Origin: Clostridiales bacterium COT073_COT-073
GTDB taxonomy: Bacteria > Bacillota > Clostridia > Lachnospirales > Vallitaleaceae
Assembly (NCBI GenBank): GCA_003858485.1
Contig: RQYD01000002.1
Span: 1-64,000, forward strand
Length of the DNA: 64,000 bases
Reading direction: 5' to 3'
Shown: in pieces, positions 15,465 to 24,352 of the stretch
Numbering within the stretch: position 1 is the first letter of the stretch
Layout: each line of letters opens with the position of its first letter
The notes under the pieces: model-generated
Database searches by the model: none
What the model was told of the DNA's origin: nothing
What the model saw: only the letters and a program-made list of their open reading frames with translations
Made by a program: the position numbers and the translations under genes

Positions 15465-16680
15465 ATCCCAGCCACCTCCTTACCTCTTTTAACTTTTCCG
15501 CAAAATAATCTATCTCCGCCTTAGTATTATAGATACTAAAACTGGCCCTGACTGCTGACTGAATAGCCAGCTCCTTCATTAGCGGCTGTGCACAATGATG
15601 ACCTGAGCGAACAGCAATACCGACATTATCTAAAATGCTGGAAACATCATGAGGGTGAACTCCTTCAATATTAAAAGAAATTACCGGGCCTTTTTCATAC
15701 ATGGAAGCCGGATTACCGTATATGATCACATGATCGGTCATTTTCATTTTTTGGATCGCATACCCGGTTAAATCTTGTTCAATTTCCCTGATTTTCCCCC
15801 AGCCAATTTCTTCAATAAAGTCAATAGCCGCTGAAAGAGCAATAACACCATCAATATTGGCTGTACCAGCCTCAAATTTTTCCGGCAATGGTGCAAAGGT
15901 GGTTTTTTCTTTGGTCACATACTCAATCATATCCCCGCCAAATTGATAAGGGGGCATTGATTCTAATAGTTCTTTTTTTCCATAAAGTACTCCGGTTCCT
16001 GTCAAGCCAAAGCATTTATGAGCACTGAAAGCCAAAAAATCTGCATCCAGTGCCCGAACATCTATTTTTTGATGCTGAATTGCCTGAGCAGCATCTACCA
16101 CTACAACTGCCCCAACAGCATGAGCTTTTTCAATAATTTTATCAATCGGTGTCGTAATCCCCAGTACATTTGACATCATGGTAATCGCCACCAGTTTCAC
16201 TCCCGGAGTAATGACCCGATCCCATTCTGATTCAATTAAATTGCCTGCCGGATCAATATTCAAAAAATCCAGGTATGCCTTTTTTTCCAGAGCCAGCTGC
16301 TGCCATGGCACAAAATTACTGTGATGCTCAAGCAAGCTGACAACGATTCTGTCTCCTTCTTTGATTTGGCTGCGTCCATAACTTGAGGCAATTAAATTAA
16401 TGCTTTCGGTTGTTCCTCTGGTAAAAACAATTTGTTCCGGCGATTCCGCATTAATAAATTCTGCCGTTTTCCGGCGTGTCATTTCATAAGTCGCAGTTGC
16501 CTCAACCGACCAGTGATATGCCCCCCGGTGAATATTGGCATGACCGCTCCGGTTATATTCCGCCACTTTTTGCAGGACAATTTCCGGTTTCTGTGTAGAG
16601 GCGGCATTATCAAAATAGATAATGCCGTTATTCTCTGCGATGGCCGGAAATAATTTCCGAATTTCGCTATTCTCACACAT
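15454..16680 (-). CDS. sufS: SufS cysteine desulfurase
   Basis: A 408-residue PLP enzyme (group II NifS) that takes sulfur from cysteine for Fe-S cluster assembly. The PLP lysine is in AFSAHKCFGLTGTGVLYG (about residue 217), the PLP-stacking region is in HHSNFVPWQ, and the catalytic Cys is in RSGHHCAQPLM (about residue 360). The short catalytic-loop form is typical of SufS. Its ATG overlaps the last codons of sufD (eight bases). No strong ribosome site is present, which again suggests coupling. Cytosolic; it works with SufU encoded next. Confidence 0.93.
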   Translation of the reverse strand: MCENSEIRKLFPAIAENNGIIYFDNAASTQKPEIVLQKVAEYNRSGHANIHRGAYHWSVEATATYEMTRRKTAEFINAESPEQIVFTRGTTESINLIASSYGRSQIKEGDRIVVSLLEHHSNFVPWQQLALEKKAYLDFLNIDPAGNLIESEWDRVITPGVKLVAITMMSNVLGITTPIDKIIEKAHAVGAVVVVDAAQAIQHQKIDVRALDADFLAFSAHKCFGLTGTGVLYGKKELLESMPPYQFGGDMIEYVTKEKTTFAPLPEKFEAGTANIDGVIALSAAIDFIEEIGWGKIREIEQDLTGYAIQKMKMTDHVIIYGNPASMYEKGPVISFNIEGVHPHDVSSILDNVGIAVRSGHHCAQPLMKELAIQSAVRASFSIYNTKAEIDYFAEKLKEVRRWLGYGS

Positions 16681-17797
16681 GGATCAATTTCCCTTCTAAC
16701 TCTTTTTCCAAACGTTGCACCAATTCCTCAGATGGCAAATGGTCCAATACCCCCGAAAAAGAAGCCCTGATAATTAATTTTTTGGCTTCTGTTTCTGAGA
16801 ACCCCCGATTCATCAAGTAAAACAGTTTATTTTCATCAACTGTACCGGCATTGGCTGCATGCTCTCCAGACACATCATCTTCATCACAAAATAGCGCCGG
16901 AATCGAATCAGCCTTGACTTCCTGATTCAGTAAAATTACAAACTCCGCTTCCTTGCCGGTAGAGGCTTTTGAACCACGATGAAAATACAAATCTCCACGA
17001 AATACTTTCTTGGCTCTTCCGGATAAAGCACCATTAACCTCAATCATCGAATCCGTCATTTGGCCGTAATGCTGAATATTATAGCTTAAGTCCAATTTAT
17101 TTTCCGCTTCTCCCAGATAGATTCCCTCAATATCAGAAGAAGAATAATCGCCCATTAAAAAGCTGCGGTAATCGGAAGCCACTACCTCCGCCCCAAGATT
17201 CACACTGTAAAAAGACACGCGGGCATCTCTGCCACATTCAGCCACTGCATTCATAATATGAACTTTGCTTTCCGGCAAAGTTTGAGCAACATAAACTTTA
17301 ACCTGAGCATTTTCTTCAGCAATTACTTTAATAAGACCAATATGATATTCACTGGCTTTTTCTCTGACTAAATTATCGGCATGATATTCTAAAATCAAAG
17401 AGACCTCTGCTCCTTTTTCCGCATAAATTAAATGCTCGTCTGCTAAGGTGGAAATTTCTGACAAATCAAACCGAATATGAATCGGTTTTTCTACTACTTG
17501 ATTTCTTTTAACATAATATAATTTGCTAAAATTACTTTGACTTTCACTAAAAGCAACAAACTTTGGGTTTACACCATACGTCCTCTGATTGATTCTGTCA
17601 TAAAAAGCCTGTGCCTGCTCCGGCGTTAAATTTTCTGCACCCACCAGCGGCAGTTCAGAATGGATTTCTACTTTTACTTCTTCCCGGCCAATTACCGGTT
17701 CGGCATAGTCAGAAAATCCAATACGTTTCCATGCCGGATATGGTAATGCCTCAAAATGCTCTTTCGCTCTTGCTCTATATTTCACATAATTTCCCAT
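16673..17797 (-). CDS. sufD: SufD, Fe-S scaffold subunit
   Basis: A 374-residue subunit of the SufBCD scaffold complex. It has the right-handed beta-helix core typical of SufB/SufD (repeated short hydrophobic strands from about residue 120 to 320). Its C-terminus has AANAGTVDENKLFYLMNRG and the SETEAKKLIIRASF motif near residue 345. It starts nine bases after sufB and overlaps sufS. The C-terminal histidine/cysteine region expected for cluster assembly at the SufB-SufD interface is present (FCDEDDVSGEHAANAG). It is shorter than SufB, as usual. Confidence 0.9.
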   Translation of the reverse strand: MGNYVKYRARAKEHFEALPYPAWKRIGFSDYAEPVIGREEVKVEIHSELPLVGAENLTPEQAQAFYDRINQRTYGVNPKFVAFSESQSNFSKLYYVKRNQVVEKPIHIRFDLSEISTLADEHLIYAEKGAEVSLILEYHADNLVREKASEYHIGLIKVIAEENAQVKVYVAQTLPESKVHIMNAVAECGRDARVSFYSVNLGAEVVASDYRSFLMGDYSSSDIEGIYLGEAENKLDLSYNIQHYGQMTDSMIEVNGALSGRAKKVFRGDLYFHRGSKASTGKEAEFVILLNQEVKADSIPALFCDEDDVSGEHAANAGTVDENKLFYLMNRGFSETEAKKLIIRASFSGVLDHLPSEELVQRLEKELEGKLIHV

Positions 17798-17806
17798 ATC
17801 TGTCTC

Positions 17807-19216
17807 CTATCCTATTGAGCCAACAAATTCCAATGTAATCAAATTATTCAGCTCAACTGCATATTCCAGTGGCAGCTCTTTGGTAATCGGCTCTACAAAT
17901 CCGCTGACAATCATGGTCTTGGCTTCAATTTCATCAATTCCCCTGGACATCAGATAAAAAATAGCATCATCACTGATTCTACCGATTTTGGCTTCATGCC
18001 CCATATCAATTTTATCATTGGCCAAGGTAATAATTGGTAAAGTATCTGATTTGGAACGATTATCCAACATTAAAGATTCACAGGAAACCGTTGATTTACA
18101 ATTTTCAGCATTGGGTGTGGTTTTTACCAGGCCACGATAAAATGCATAACCACCATCTTTAGAAATCGATTTGGTATTGACATTGCTGGTAGTATGACTG
18201 GCTGCATGAACTACTTTACAGCCGGTATCCAAATGCTGTCCTTCACCGGCAAAAGTAATGCCGGTAAATTCCATTTGTGAGCGTTCTCCCTTTAAGATCG
18301 TCATTGGATAAAGCATCGATACTCTCGAGCCAAACGAACCGGATACCCACTCCATCCGGCCATTCTTTTCAACCACCGAACGTTTGGTATTTAAGTTATA
18401 CATGTTCTTGGACCAGTTTTCAATGGTCGAATAGCGAAGAGTCGCCCCTTCTCTGACATATAATTCCACGCAACCGGCATGCAAATTGGCAACATCATAC
18501 TTTGGAGCGGAACAGCCCTCAATAAAGTGAAGTTTTGCTCCTTTTTCCACAATAATTAAAGTGTGTTCAAACTGACCTGCTCCTTTGGCATTTAATCGAA
18601 AATAGGACTGCAGTGGAATATCGACCTGCACTCCTTCCGGCACATAGACAAATGAGCCACCTGACCATACTGCTCCATGAAGGGCAGCAAATTTATGATC
18701 CGTTGGCGGCACTAATTTCATAAAATGTTCTTTGACAATATCTTCATATTCACGAACTGCGGTTTCAATATCCAGATAGACTACACCCTGATCCGCTAAT
18801 TCTTTTTGCAGATTATGGTATACTACTTCCGAGTCATACTGGGCACCAACACCGGCCAGGGACTCTCTTTCTGCCTGCGGAATTCCCAGGCGTTCAAAGG
18901 TGTTTTTAATATCCTCCGGCACTTCATCCCAACTATGTCGCATATCGGTATTAGGCCGCACATAGGTAATAATATGGTCCATATCCAGGCCGGAAATATC
19001 TGCTCCCCAAGTTGGAATCGGTTTACTGTTATATATCTCTAATGCTTTCAGCCTGGCTTCCAGCATCCATTTGGGTTCATTTTTTTCCTCCGAAATTTCA
19101 CGTACAATTTGCGCAGTCAATCCCGAGTTGGTTTTAAACCCGAAATTCTCCTCGTCTTTGATATCATAGATCCCTCTTTCCACATCAGGGATATATGTTT
19201 TTCTTTTTTCTTCCAC
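17807..19216 (-). CDS. sufB: SufB, Fe-S scaffold subunit
   Basis: A 469-residue core scaffold of the SUF system, where Fe-S clusters are assembled. Conserved stretches include WSGGSFVYVPEGV, YSTIENWSKNMYNLNTKR and NCKSTVSCESLMLDN, with the assembly cysteine in the last. It begins with a GTG at 19216, with GAGGAG six bases upstream. In most genomes sufB follows sufC or sufD within a few bases. Here 333 bp separate it from sufC and contain an intact one-module hairpin element (19404-19549). No clear promoter is visible in the remaining 187 bp, so read-through from sufC is likely. Confidence 0.93.
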   Translation of the reverse strand: MEEKRKTYIPDVERGIYDIKDEENFGFKTNSGLTAQIVREISEEKNEPKWMLEARLKALEIYNSKPIPTWGADISGLDMDHIITYVRPNTDMRHSWDEVPEDIKNTFERLGIPQAERESLAGVGAQYDSEVVYHNLQKELADQGVVYLDIETAVREYEDIVKEHFMKLVPPTDHKFAALHGAVWSGGSFVYVPEGVQVDIPLQSYFRLNAKGAGQFEHTLIIVEKGAKLHFIEGCSAPKYDVANLHAGCVELYVREGATLRYSTIENWSKNMYNLNTKRSVVEKNGRMEWVSGSFGSRVSMLYPMTILKGERSQMEFTGITFAGEGQHLDTGCKVVHAASHTTSNVNTKSISKDGGYAFYRGLVKTTPNAENCKSTVSCESLMLDNRSKSDTLPIITLANDKIDMGHEAKIGRISDDAIFYLMSRGIDEIEAKTMIVSGFVEPITKELPLEYAVELNNLITLEFVGSIG

Positions 19217-19403
19217 TGTTATCTCCTCTTAACCAATTTCTATTATCTGCTCTCTGCCTATAAGACCTTTATTGAATATATAACCGGCTTCAAATATCAT
19301 GCCATCAATTTAAGACACTCTGTTCAATCCTGCACTGATACGTCTGATCAGCAAAAGCGCTCCATTCTCCCGAAAAGAGAGTTGACTTTTGCCGTATTAT
19401 TTA

Positions 19404-19549
19404 CTCAACTTTCTCACCGTCTTTTTGGTTCTATCCCGCTCCAGGGAGCGGGCACATGGGTTCCACCGCTTTCGCACTTTTCTGCGAAAAGATGCTTCCG
19501 CGGCACACGCCATAAAAAAGACTGTTCCAAAGAACGTGGGAAAGTTGAG
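19404..19549 (-). mobile_element. Intact modular hairpin element with one module, inside the SUF operon
   Basis: A 146-bp minimal copy with both terminal repeats, a single module hairpin (19474-19495, arms CTTTTC/GAAAAG read on the minus strand) and the CCCGCTC hairpin. It is flanked by a perfect 7-bp duplication TTATTTA (19397-19403 and 19550-19556). The right duplication contains the sufC stop codon. Confidence 0.92.
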
Positions 19550-20287
19550 TTATTTAATAAATTCTTCAAAACCCTTTTCATTAATAATTTTTGACAGTTC
19601 AGCTCCACCAGTTTTCACAATTTTACCATCAACTAAAATATGGACATAATTTGGATTTAAATAAGACAATAGTTTATCATAGTGAGTAATCACAATAATT
19701 GCATTATTTTCGCCGGCAAAAGCCTTAACTCCATCTGCCACCACTTTAATAGCATCAACATCAAGTCCAGAATCGGTTTCATCCAAAATCGCCACTTTCG
19801 GCTGCAGGGTCAACATTTGCAAAATTTCATTTTTCTTTTTTTCACCACCAGAAAAACCTTCATTCAGATAACGGCTGGCATATTTCACATCCATATTCAG
19901 CAATTCCATATTTTTCATTAATTCTCTTTTGAACGGAATAACTTTTTGGGCTTCTCCGGTAACAGCCGTTTTGGCTGTGCGCAAAAAATTCTCAACAGTA
20001 ATTCCAGGAATTACTTCCGGTGTTTGAAAACTCATAAACATTCCGGCTTTTGCTCTTTCGTCCACTTTCATATCCAGCAAATCTTTACCTTCCAGGAGCG
20101 CTTCGCCTTCGGTCACTTCATATTTTTCATGGCCCATTAATGTATAAGCTAAGGTTGATTTTCCCGCCCCGTTTGGTCCCATAATAATATGAATTTCTCC
20201 GGGATTTACTGTTAAATCAATACCTTTTAATATTTCCCGCTCATCAATCCGGGAATGTAGATTTTTAACTTCTAATAATGCACTCAT
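19550..20287 (-). CDS. sufC: SufC, ABC-type ATPase of the SUF system
   Basis: A 245-residue soluble ABC ATPase that drives conformational change in SufBCD. Walker A is GPNGAGKST (residues 37-45), the signature is FSGGEKKKNE, and Walker B is VAILDETDSGLD, followed by the family-typical IVITHYDKLL. It is the first gene of the operon. Its TAA stop (minus strand of 19550-19552) lies within the 7-bp duplication made by the element insertion, so the protein was left intact. A likely extended -10 promoter is at 20374-20382, about 90 bases before the ATG. Confidence 0.93.
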   Translation of the reverse strand: MSALLEVKNLHSRIDEREILKGIDLTVNPGEIHIIMGPNGAGKSTLAYTLMGHEKYEVTEGEALLEGKDLLDMKVDERAKAGMFMSFQTPEVIPGITVENFLRTAKTAVTGEAQKVIPFKRELMKNMELLNMDVKYASRYLNEGFSGGEKKKNEILQMLTLQPKVAILDETDSGLDVDAIKVVADGVKAFAGENNAIIVITHYDKLLSYLNPNYVHILVDGKIVKTGGAELSKIINEKGFEEFIK

Positions 20288-20313
20288 AGTATCCTCTTTC
20301 TGTATGTATTTTA

Positions 20314-20336
20314 CTCGACTTTCTCACAGTATTTTG
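20314..20336 (-). repeat. Decayed element end in the suf leader
   Basis: CTCGACTTTCTCACAGTATT is 17 of 20 identical to the element's right terminal repeat; nothing else of the element is recognisable. Confidence 0.45.
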
Positions 20337-20373
20337 ATTGCTGATGCAACAACTAGCAAAGTATATCTGTATG

Positions 20374-20402
20374 ATTATATCACAATCCTTTCATAATTTA
20401 AA
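20374..20402 (-). promoter_or_regulatory. Candidate promoter of the suf operon
   Basis: On the minus strand TGATATAAT is an extended -10 (TATAAT at 20379-20374). TTTAAA at 20402-20397 would be a weak -35 with a 17-bp spacer. Confidence 0.5.
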
Positions 20403-20460
20403 GGGTTTGATTTTTGTTTTTTATTTGACGCTTTATTATCTTTTCTGGCCGATACATGCC

Positions 20461-20494
20461 AAAAAGCTGTTTGGCTTAACCAAAACAGCTTTTT
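20461..20494 (-). terminator. Terminator of the sugar-binding lipoprotein operon
   Basis: AAAAAGCTGTTTTGG and its near-complement AAACAGCTTTTT form a hairpin with a T-rich 3' side, 26 bases downstream of the minus-strand stop at 20520. Confidence 0.75.
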
Positions 20495-20519
20495 CGTGAT
20501 TTTCTTATTGCCAGGTTTC

Positions 20520-22187
20520 TTATTGTCCTAAGTTTTCCTTGACTTGAGTATTCATTTCCTGCTCAATGGCAGTACCACCATTTTTATAGAACAAATCTAC
20601 AAATTCGTCAAAATATTCAACCGGTTTTTCGCCGGTGATAATGCTCATATAAGTATCGACCGTCAAACGCTCTAAAGCACTGATATTTTTTGAATAGCTT
20701 TCGGTTTTTGGATACATTTCATCCGCATATCCCGGTCCATTGTATTTCTCAATGAATTCATAATAATCCGGCAAAGCTTGCTTACGGAATTCCGGCTGCT
20801 GCAATAATTCCAAAAGATAAACACCTTCTTTTCTTAAATCATTATCTTTCGGGAAATCTTTGGCATTACGAACCAATTTTCCTTCTGCATTTTTGGTATA
20901 ATGAATTCCCTCTATTCCTTTAGTTAACAGCAGATAGAAATCATAATCCGTAAAGGTATCTTCAATCAATTGCAGGATTGCATTGGTTTTTCTTTCATCT
21001 TGTACACATTTGGTGGTAAACACGCCAATATTGGAATTGACTGCTCCCCATTTATGTAGGCCAGCCTTACCATGAGGGCCGGTAATAGCTGTACCAATAT
21101 CAAAAGTTTCTCCAAATTTGGCATTTGGATTGGCGGCCAGCATTTCCTGATATACTGCTCCGCCTTGACTATCTTTATCATATGGTGGATTCCAGTGTGT
21201 CGGTAATACTTTTCCAGTCACTCCAATTCGGCCATTAATAAAAGCATGGGAAGTTGCCCAATATCCACCCTTGTTTTCACCGGTCACAAATTCCGGATCA
21301 ATAATGCCGTCTTTATAATATTGCTGTAATTTGGCCAATGCTTCTTTCATTTCCGGACGGGTGCAAGCAAAGGCCAACTCACCTTGTTCATTTTTGGTAA
21401 TAAATAAAACCTGTCTGCCCTTTCCTAATGTTTTTAACGGAATCGCTCCAAACGCACCAAATACCGCATCAAATCCGGTTTCAGACAAGCCATAGGTATT
21501 GGGCTGACCATCTTTATCTGGATCTTTTTCTTTAAAAGCATACATTGCTTTTTCAAAATCTTCCAATGTTTTTGGTATTTCGTTAATTCCTACATTTTTC
21601 AGCCAATCCGTTCGCCAAATCAGGACTGTTGGATATGCCCCCTGGGAGGAAATTGGTTTTAAGCCATACAGCTTCCCTTTTCTTTTGGCATCGACCCACA
21701 TATTTTTATTTTCATCATATTTTTCTACCACTTTAAAATAGGTCGGAATCTTAGCCTGCATCTCCGGAGTAATTTCAGCAGCCAAGCCTTGCTTGATATA
21801 TTTATTAATATCACCGGAATCCGGTAACATTACAAAATCAGGCATTTCCCCAGAAGATAACTTCACCCCCATTACTTCATTAAATTTTTTGCCATCCACT
21901 ACCCAGTCCCAGTTAAATTTAACATTATACTTTTCTTCTACTGCCTTAATAACTTTAGCATCCGGATCGGGTTGAGCTGAGGTTACAATTTGAATCACCA
22001 CCGGATCTTCCTTAGGTGTCGGTTTTTGCTGCTCTGTCTGAACCTGATTGGTTTCTGTCTTAGTTTCGGCTTGTGTTTGTTCGGCTGGATTCTTTTCTGT
22101 AGTTTTTCCGCAAGCGGACAAACTCATCAGTAGCGCGATCACCAGCACAAGTGAAATCCCCTTTTTCATGTTGTTTCTTTGTTTCAT
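20520..22187 (-). CDS. Extracellular solute-binding lipoprotein (LipO/YtcQ-type)
   Basis: A 555-residue surface receptor of an oligosaccharide ABC importer. The signal peptide ends in the lipobox LSAC (Cys26), followed by a Thr/Glu/Gln-rich linker to residue 65 and a large family 1 binding fold. Its size matches the long receptors paired with LplB/LplC-type permeases. It is the last gene of a three-gene minus-strand operon, 112 bases after the second permease. GGAGG five bases before the ATG gives a strong start. The ligand cannot be deduced, though family members bind plant or host oligosaccharides. Confidence 0.88.
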   Translation of the reverse strand: MKQRNNMKKGISLVLVIALLMSLSACGKTTEKNPAEQTQAETKTETNQVQTEQQKPTPKEDPVVIQIVTSAQPDPDAKVIKAVEEKYNVKFNWDWVVDGKKFNEVMGVKLSSGEMPDFVMLPDSGDINKYIKQGLAAEITPEMQAKIPTYFKVVEKYDENKNMWVDAKRKGKLYGLKPISSQGAYPTVLIWRTDWLKNVGINEIPKTLEDFEKAMYAFKEKDPDKDGQPNTYGLSETGFDAVFGAFGAIPLKTLGKGRQVLFITKNEQGELAFACTRPEMKEALAKLQQYYKDGIIDPEFVTGENKGGYWATSHAFINGRIGVTGKVLPTHWNPPYDKDSQGGAVYQEMLAANPNAKFGETFDIGTAITGPHGKAGLHKWGAVNSNIGVFTTKCVQDERKTNAILQLIEDTFTDYDFYLLLTKGIEGIHYTKNAEGKLVRNAKDFPKDNDLRKEGVYLLELLQQPEFRKQALPDYYEFIEKYNGPGYADEMYPKTESYSKNISALERLTVDTYMSIITGEKPVEYFDEFVDLFYKNGGTAIEQEMNTQVKENLGQ

Positions 22188-22299
22188 ATGCTCCTCCTTT
22201 ATTCATTTCAGGGGTTGCCGGTTGGCATGACTTTCCATTTAAAATTAAGGGATGCCATAATTTCCATCCATTCCACCGACAACCTGCCATTGTTACCTT

Positions 22300-23187
22300 T
22301 TATTCTTTTACTCCTCCCAGTTTTAAACCCTGGACAAAATGCTTTTGTAAGAAAGGATAAATCATCAGTACCGGAATCATTGATAAAATCAAAGCCGCCA
22401 TTTTCATAGTGTCGGAATTGACAAAGATTTGCGTGCCAGCTGCCATTTCTTCTTCGACAGATGTTCCTTCCAGAATTAATTTACGTAACACAAATTGCAA
22501 TACCTGTTTATTTTCATCTCTGATATAAAGCATTGAGTCAAACCATTCGTTCCAATGTCCAACCCCCACCCAAAGCGAAACTGTAGCAATAATTGGTTTT
22601 GATAGTGGAAGATATACATGTCTTAATATTTGAAAATGATTTGCTCCATCAATCTTGGCTGCTTCTTCATAAGATAAGGAAATATTGCTGAAGAAGTTGC
22701 GCATAATAATCAAGTTAAAACCACTGGCCAGACCCGGAATAATTAAAGCAAATAAAGTATTGCCCATTTTCAGAACATTATTCACCAAAATATATCTGGG
22801 AATTAAGCCACCACTGAAATACATCGTAAAAACAATAATTAAAGTCCAGAATTTGCGATGCGGGAAGTATGGCTTGGATAAGGCATAGGCTCCTAAAATC
22901 AAAACCATAATACTAAGAGCAGTACCGCTGACTGTTCGAATAATTGTATTTAAATAAGCCCGCCAAATCGGACCATATGACAGTACCCGTTCATAACCTG
23001 CCCAAGTAATTTTTTGGGGCAAAATATGCATTCCATATTTAGCTAATTCTTCCTGTGGACTAAGGGAAATGGTAATTACCTGCAAGAATGGCACTATTGT
23101 CATAATCCCCATTCCCAGTAAGATTCCATAGACAATAATATCAAAAATTATATTTTCACGTGATTTTTTTATTCTCATTTTATCCAT
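22300..23187 (-). CDS. Sugar ABC transporter permease, LplC/YtcP type
   Basis: A 295-residue inner-membrane permease with about six transmembrane helices. The cytoplasmic EAA loop that docks the ATPase is SYEEAAKIDGANHFQILRHVYLPLSKP in the middle of the protein (near residue 190). It begins seven bases after the stop of the other permease, so the two are probably translated together. The start is the ATG at 23187, directly after AAGGAGGGA; an ATG three codons later is an alternative. No ABC ATPase is encoded nearby; such CUT1 systems commonly share a MsmX-like ATPase encoded elsewhere. Confidence 0.88.
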   Translation of the reverse strand: MDKMRIKKSRENIIFDIIVYGILLGMGIMTIVPFLQVITISLSPQEELAKYGMHILPQKITWAGYERVLSYGPIWRAYLNTIIRTVSGTALSIMVLILGAYALSKPYFPHRKFWTLIIVFTMYFSGGLIPRYILVNNVLKMGNTLFALIIPGLASGFNLIIMRNFFSNISLSYEEAAKIDGANHFQILRHVYLPLSKPIIATVSLWVGVGHWNEWFDSMLYIRDENKQVLQFVLRKLILEGTSVEEEMAAGTQIFVNSDTMKMAALILSMIPVLMIYPFLQKHFVQGLKLGGVKE

Positions 23188-23194
23188 TCCCTCC

Positions 23195-24127
23195 TTAAAA
23201 CAGGGTTTCCTGTCCCATTTTTTTAGCCAGCCAATTGGCTCCCATCACCAGTGTAAAGGATATGGTATTTTTAAACAGTCCCACTGCTGTAGCATAACCA
23301 TAATTCATTTCTTTAATACCCTCCCGATAGGTATAGGTACTGATGACATCAGCCACCTCCATGACCCGATTATTCATTAAGTTAAAAATCTGATCAAAAT
23401 TATCATTAATAATTTTTCCAACTGCAAAAATCAACATGATGATCACCACATTGGCAATGCCTGGTAAAGTAATATAAAAGATTCTTTGCAAGCGACTAGC
23501 ACCATCAATTTTGGCAACTTCATATAAAGTCGGATCAATATTGGTAATAGCTGCCAGATAAATAATCGATCCCCAACCAATTTCTTTCCAGATATTCGAA
23601 CCGACTAAAACTGTCCGGAACCATTTGACATCAGCCACAAAAAAAATCGGTTCAAATCCCAGCATGGTCAGCAAAATATTGATCGGTCCCCGGGATGGTG
23701 ATAACATTTCATAGACAATACCGGCTAACACAACCCAAGAAATAAAATGCGGAAAATAGGTCACTGTTTGAATCACTTTTTTAAATCTCCGGTTTGATAC
23801 CTCATTTAACAAAATCGCTAATATGATTGGTGCCGGAAAGCCAAATATCAAATTATACAAACTATTAATCAAAGTGTTTTTCAGAACCGGAATAAAATAA
23901 ATTCCCTGAAACATTGTTTTAAAATGTTCAAATCCAACCCAATCACTGGCCCAAATTCCCTTTAATGGGTAATATTCCTTAAAAGCAATCAGCAAACCAT
24001 AAATCGGTCCATAATGAAAAATGAAAAAATACAAAAAAAGCGGCATGGCCATTATGAAAAGTGTGCTATGCTTTTTATAATCATGCCAGGTCGTTTTTTT
24101 GGCTGAAATTGTCATTGTTTTTTGCAT
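23195..24127 (-). CDS. Sugar ABC transporter permease, LplB/YteP type
   Basis: A 310-residue permease that pairs with the next gene. A cytoplasmic N-terminus (ITMTISAKKTTWHDYKKH-like) leads into six predicted helices. The EAA motif is YEVAKIDGASRLQRIFYITLP (near residue 202). It is the first gene of the importer operon, divergent from the AraC-type regulator at 24353. The 225-bp divergent region is very AT-rich and probably holds both promoters and the regulator's sites; I could not fix them with confidence. Confidence 0.88.
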   Translation of the reverse strand: MQKTMTISAKKTTWHDYKKHSTLFIMAMPLFLYFFIFHYGPIYGLLIAFKEYYPLKGIWASDWVGFEHFKTMFQGIYFIPVLKNTLINSLYNLIFGFPAPIILAILLNEVSNRRFKKVIQTVTYFPHFISWVVLAGIVYEMLSPSRGPINILLTMLGFEPIFFVADVKWFRTVLVGSNIWKEIGWGSIIYLAAITNIDPTLYEVAKIDGASRLQRIFYITLPGIANVVIIMLIFAVGKIINDNFDQIFNLMNNRVMEVADVISTYTYREGIKEMNYGYATAVGLFKNTISFTLVMGANWLAKKMGQETLF

Positions 24128-24352
24128 TTATTTTACTCCTTCCTGATCTGTTAACAATATTTTAGTCTTTTTCATCAAATATCACAACAACAAAAACTTA
24201 TCATCATAGTTAATTATCTATTATTTCGTACTTTTGTATGGTATTATTATCCTTCTATCGTCATATTAGAGTGAAATTTATCTTATCATTGATATTTGAT
24301 TATTTGTTTGGTATGATAAATTATATATAATTTTTATTGACTGAGGTAAATT

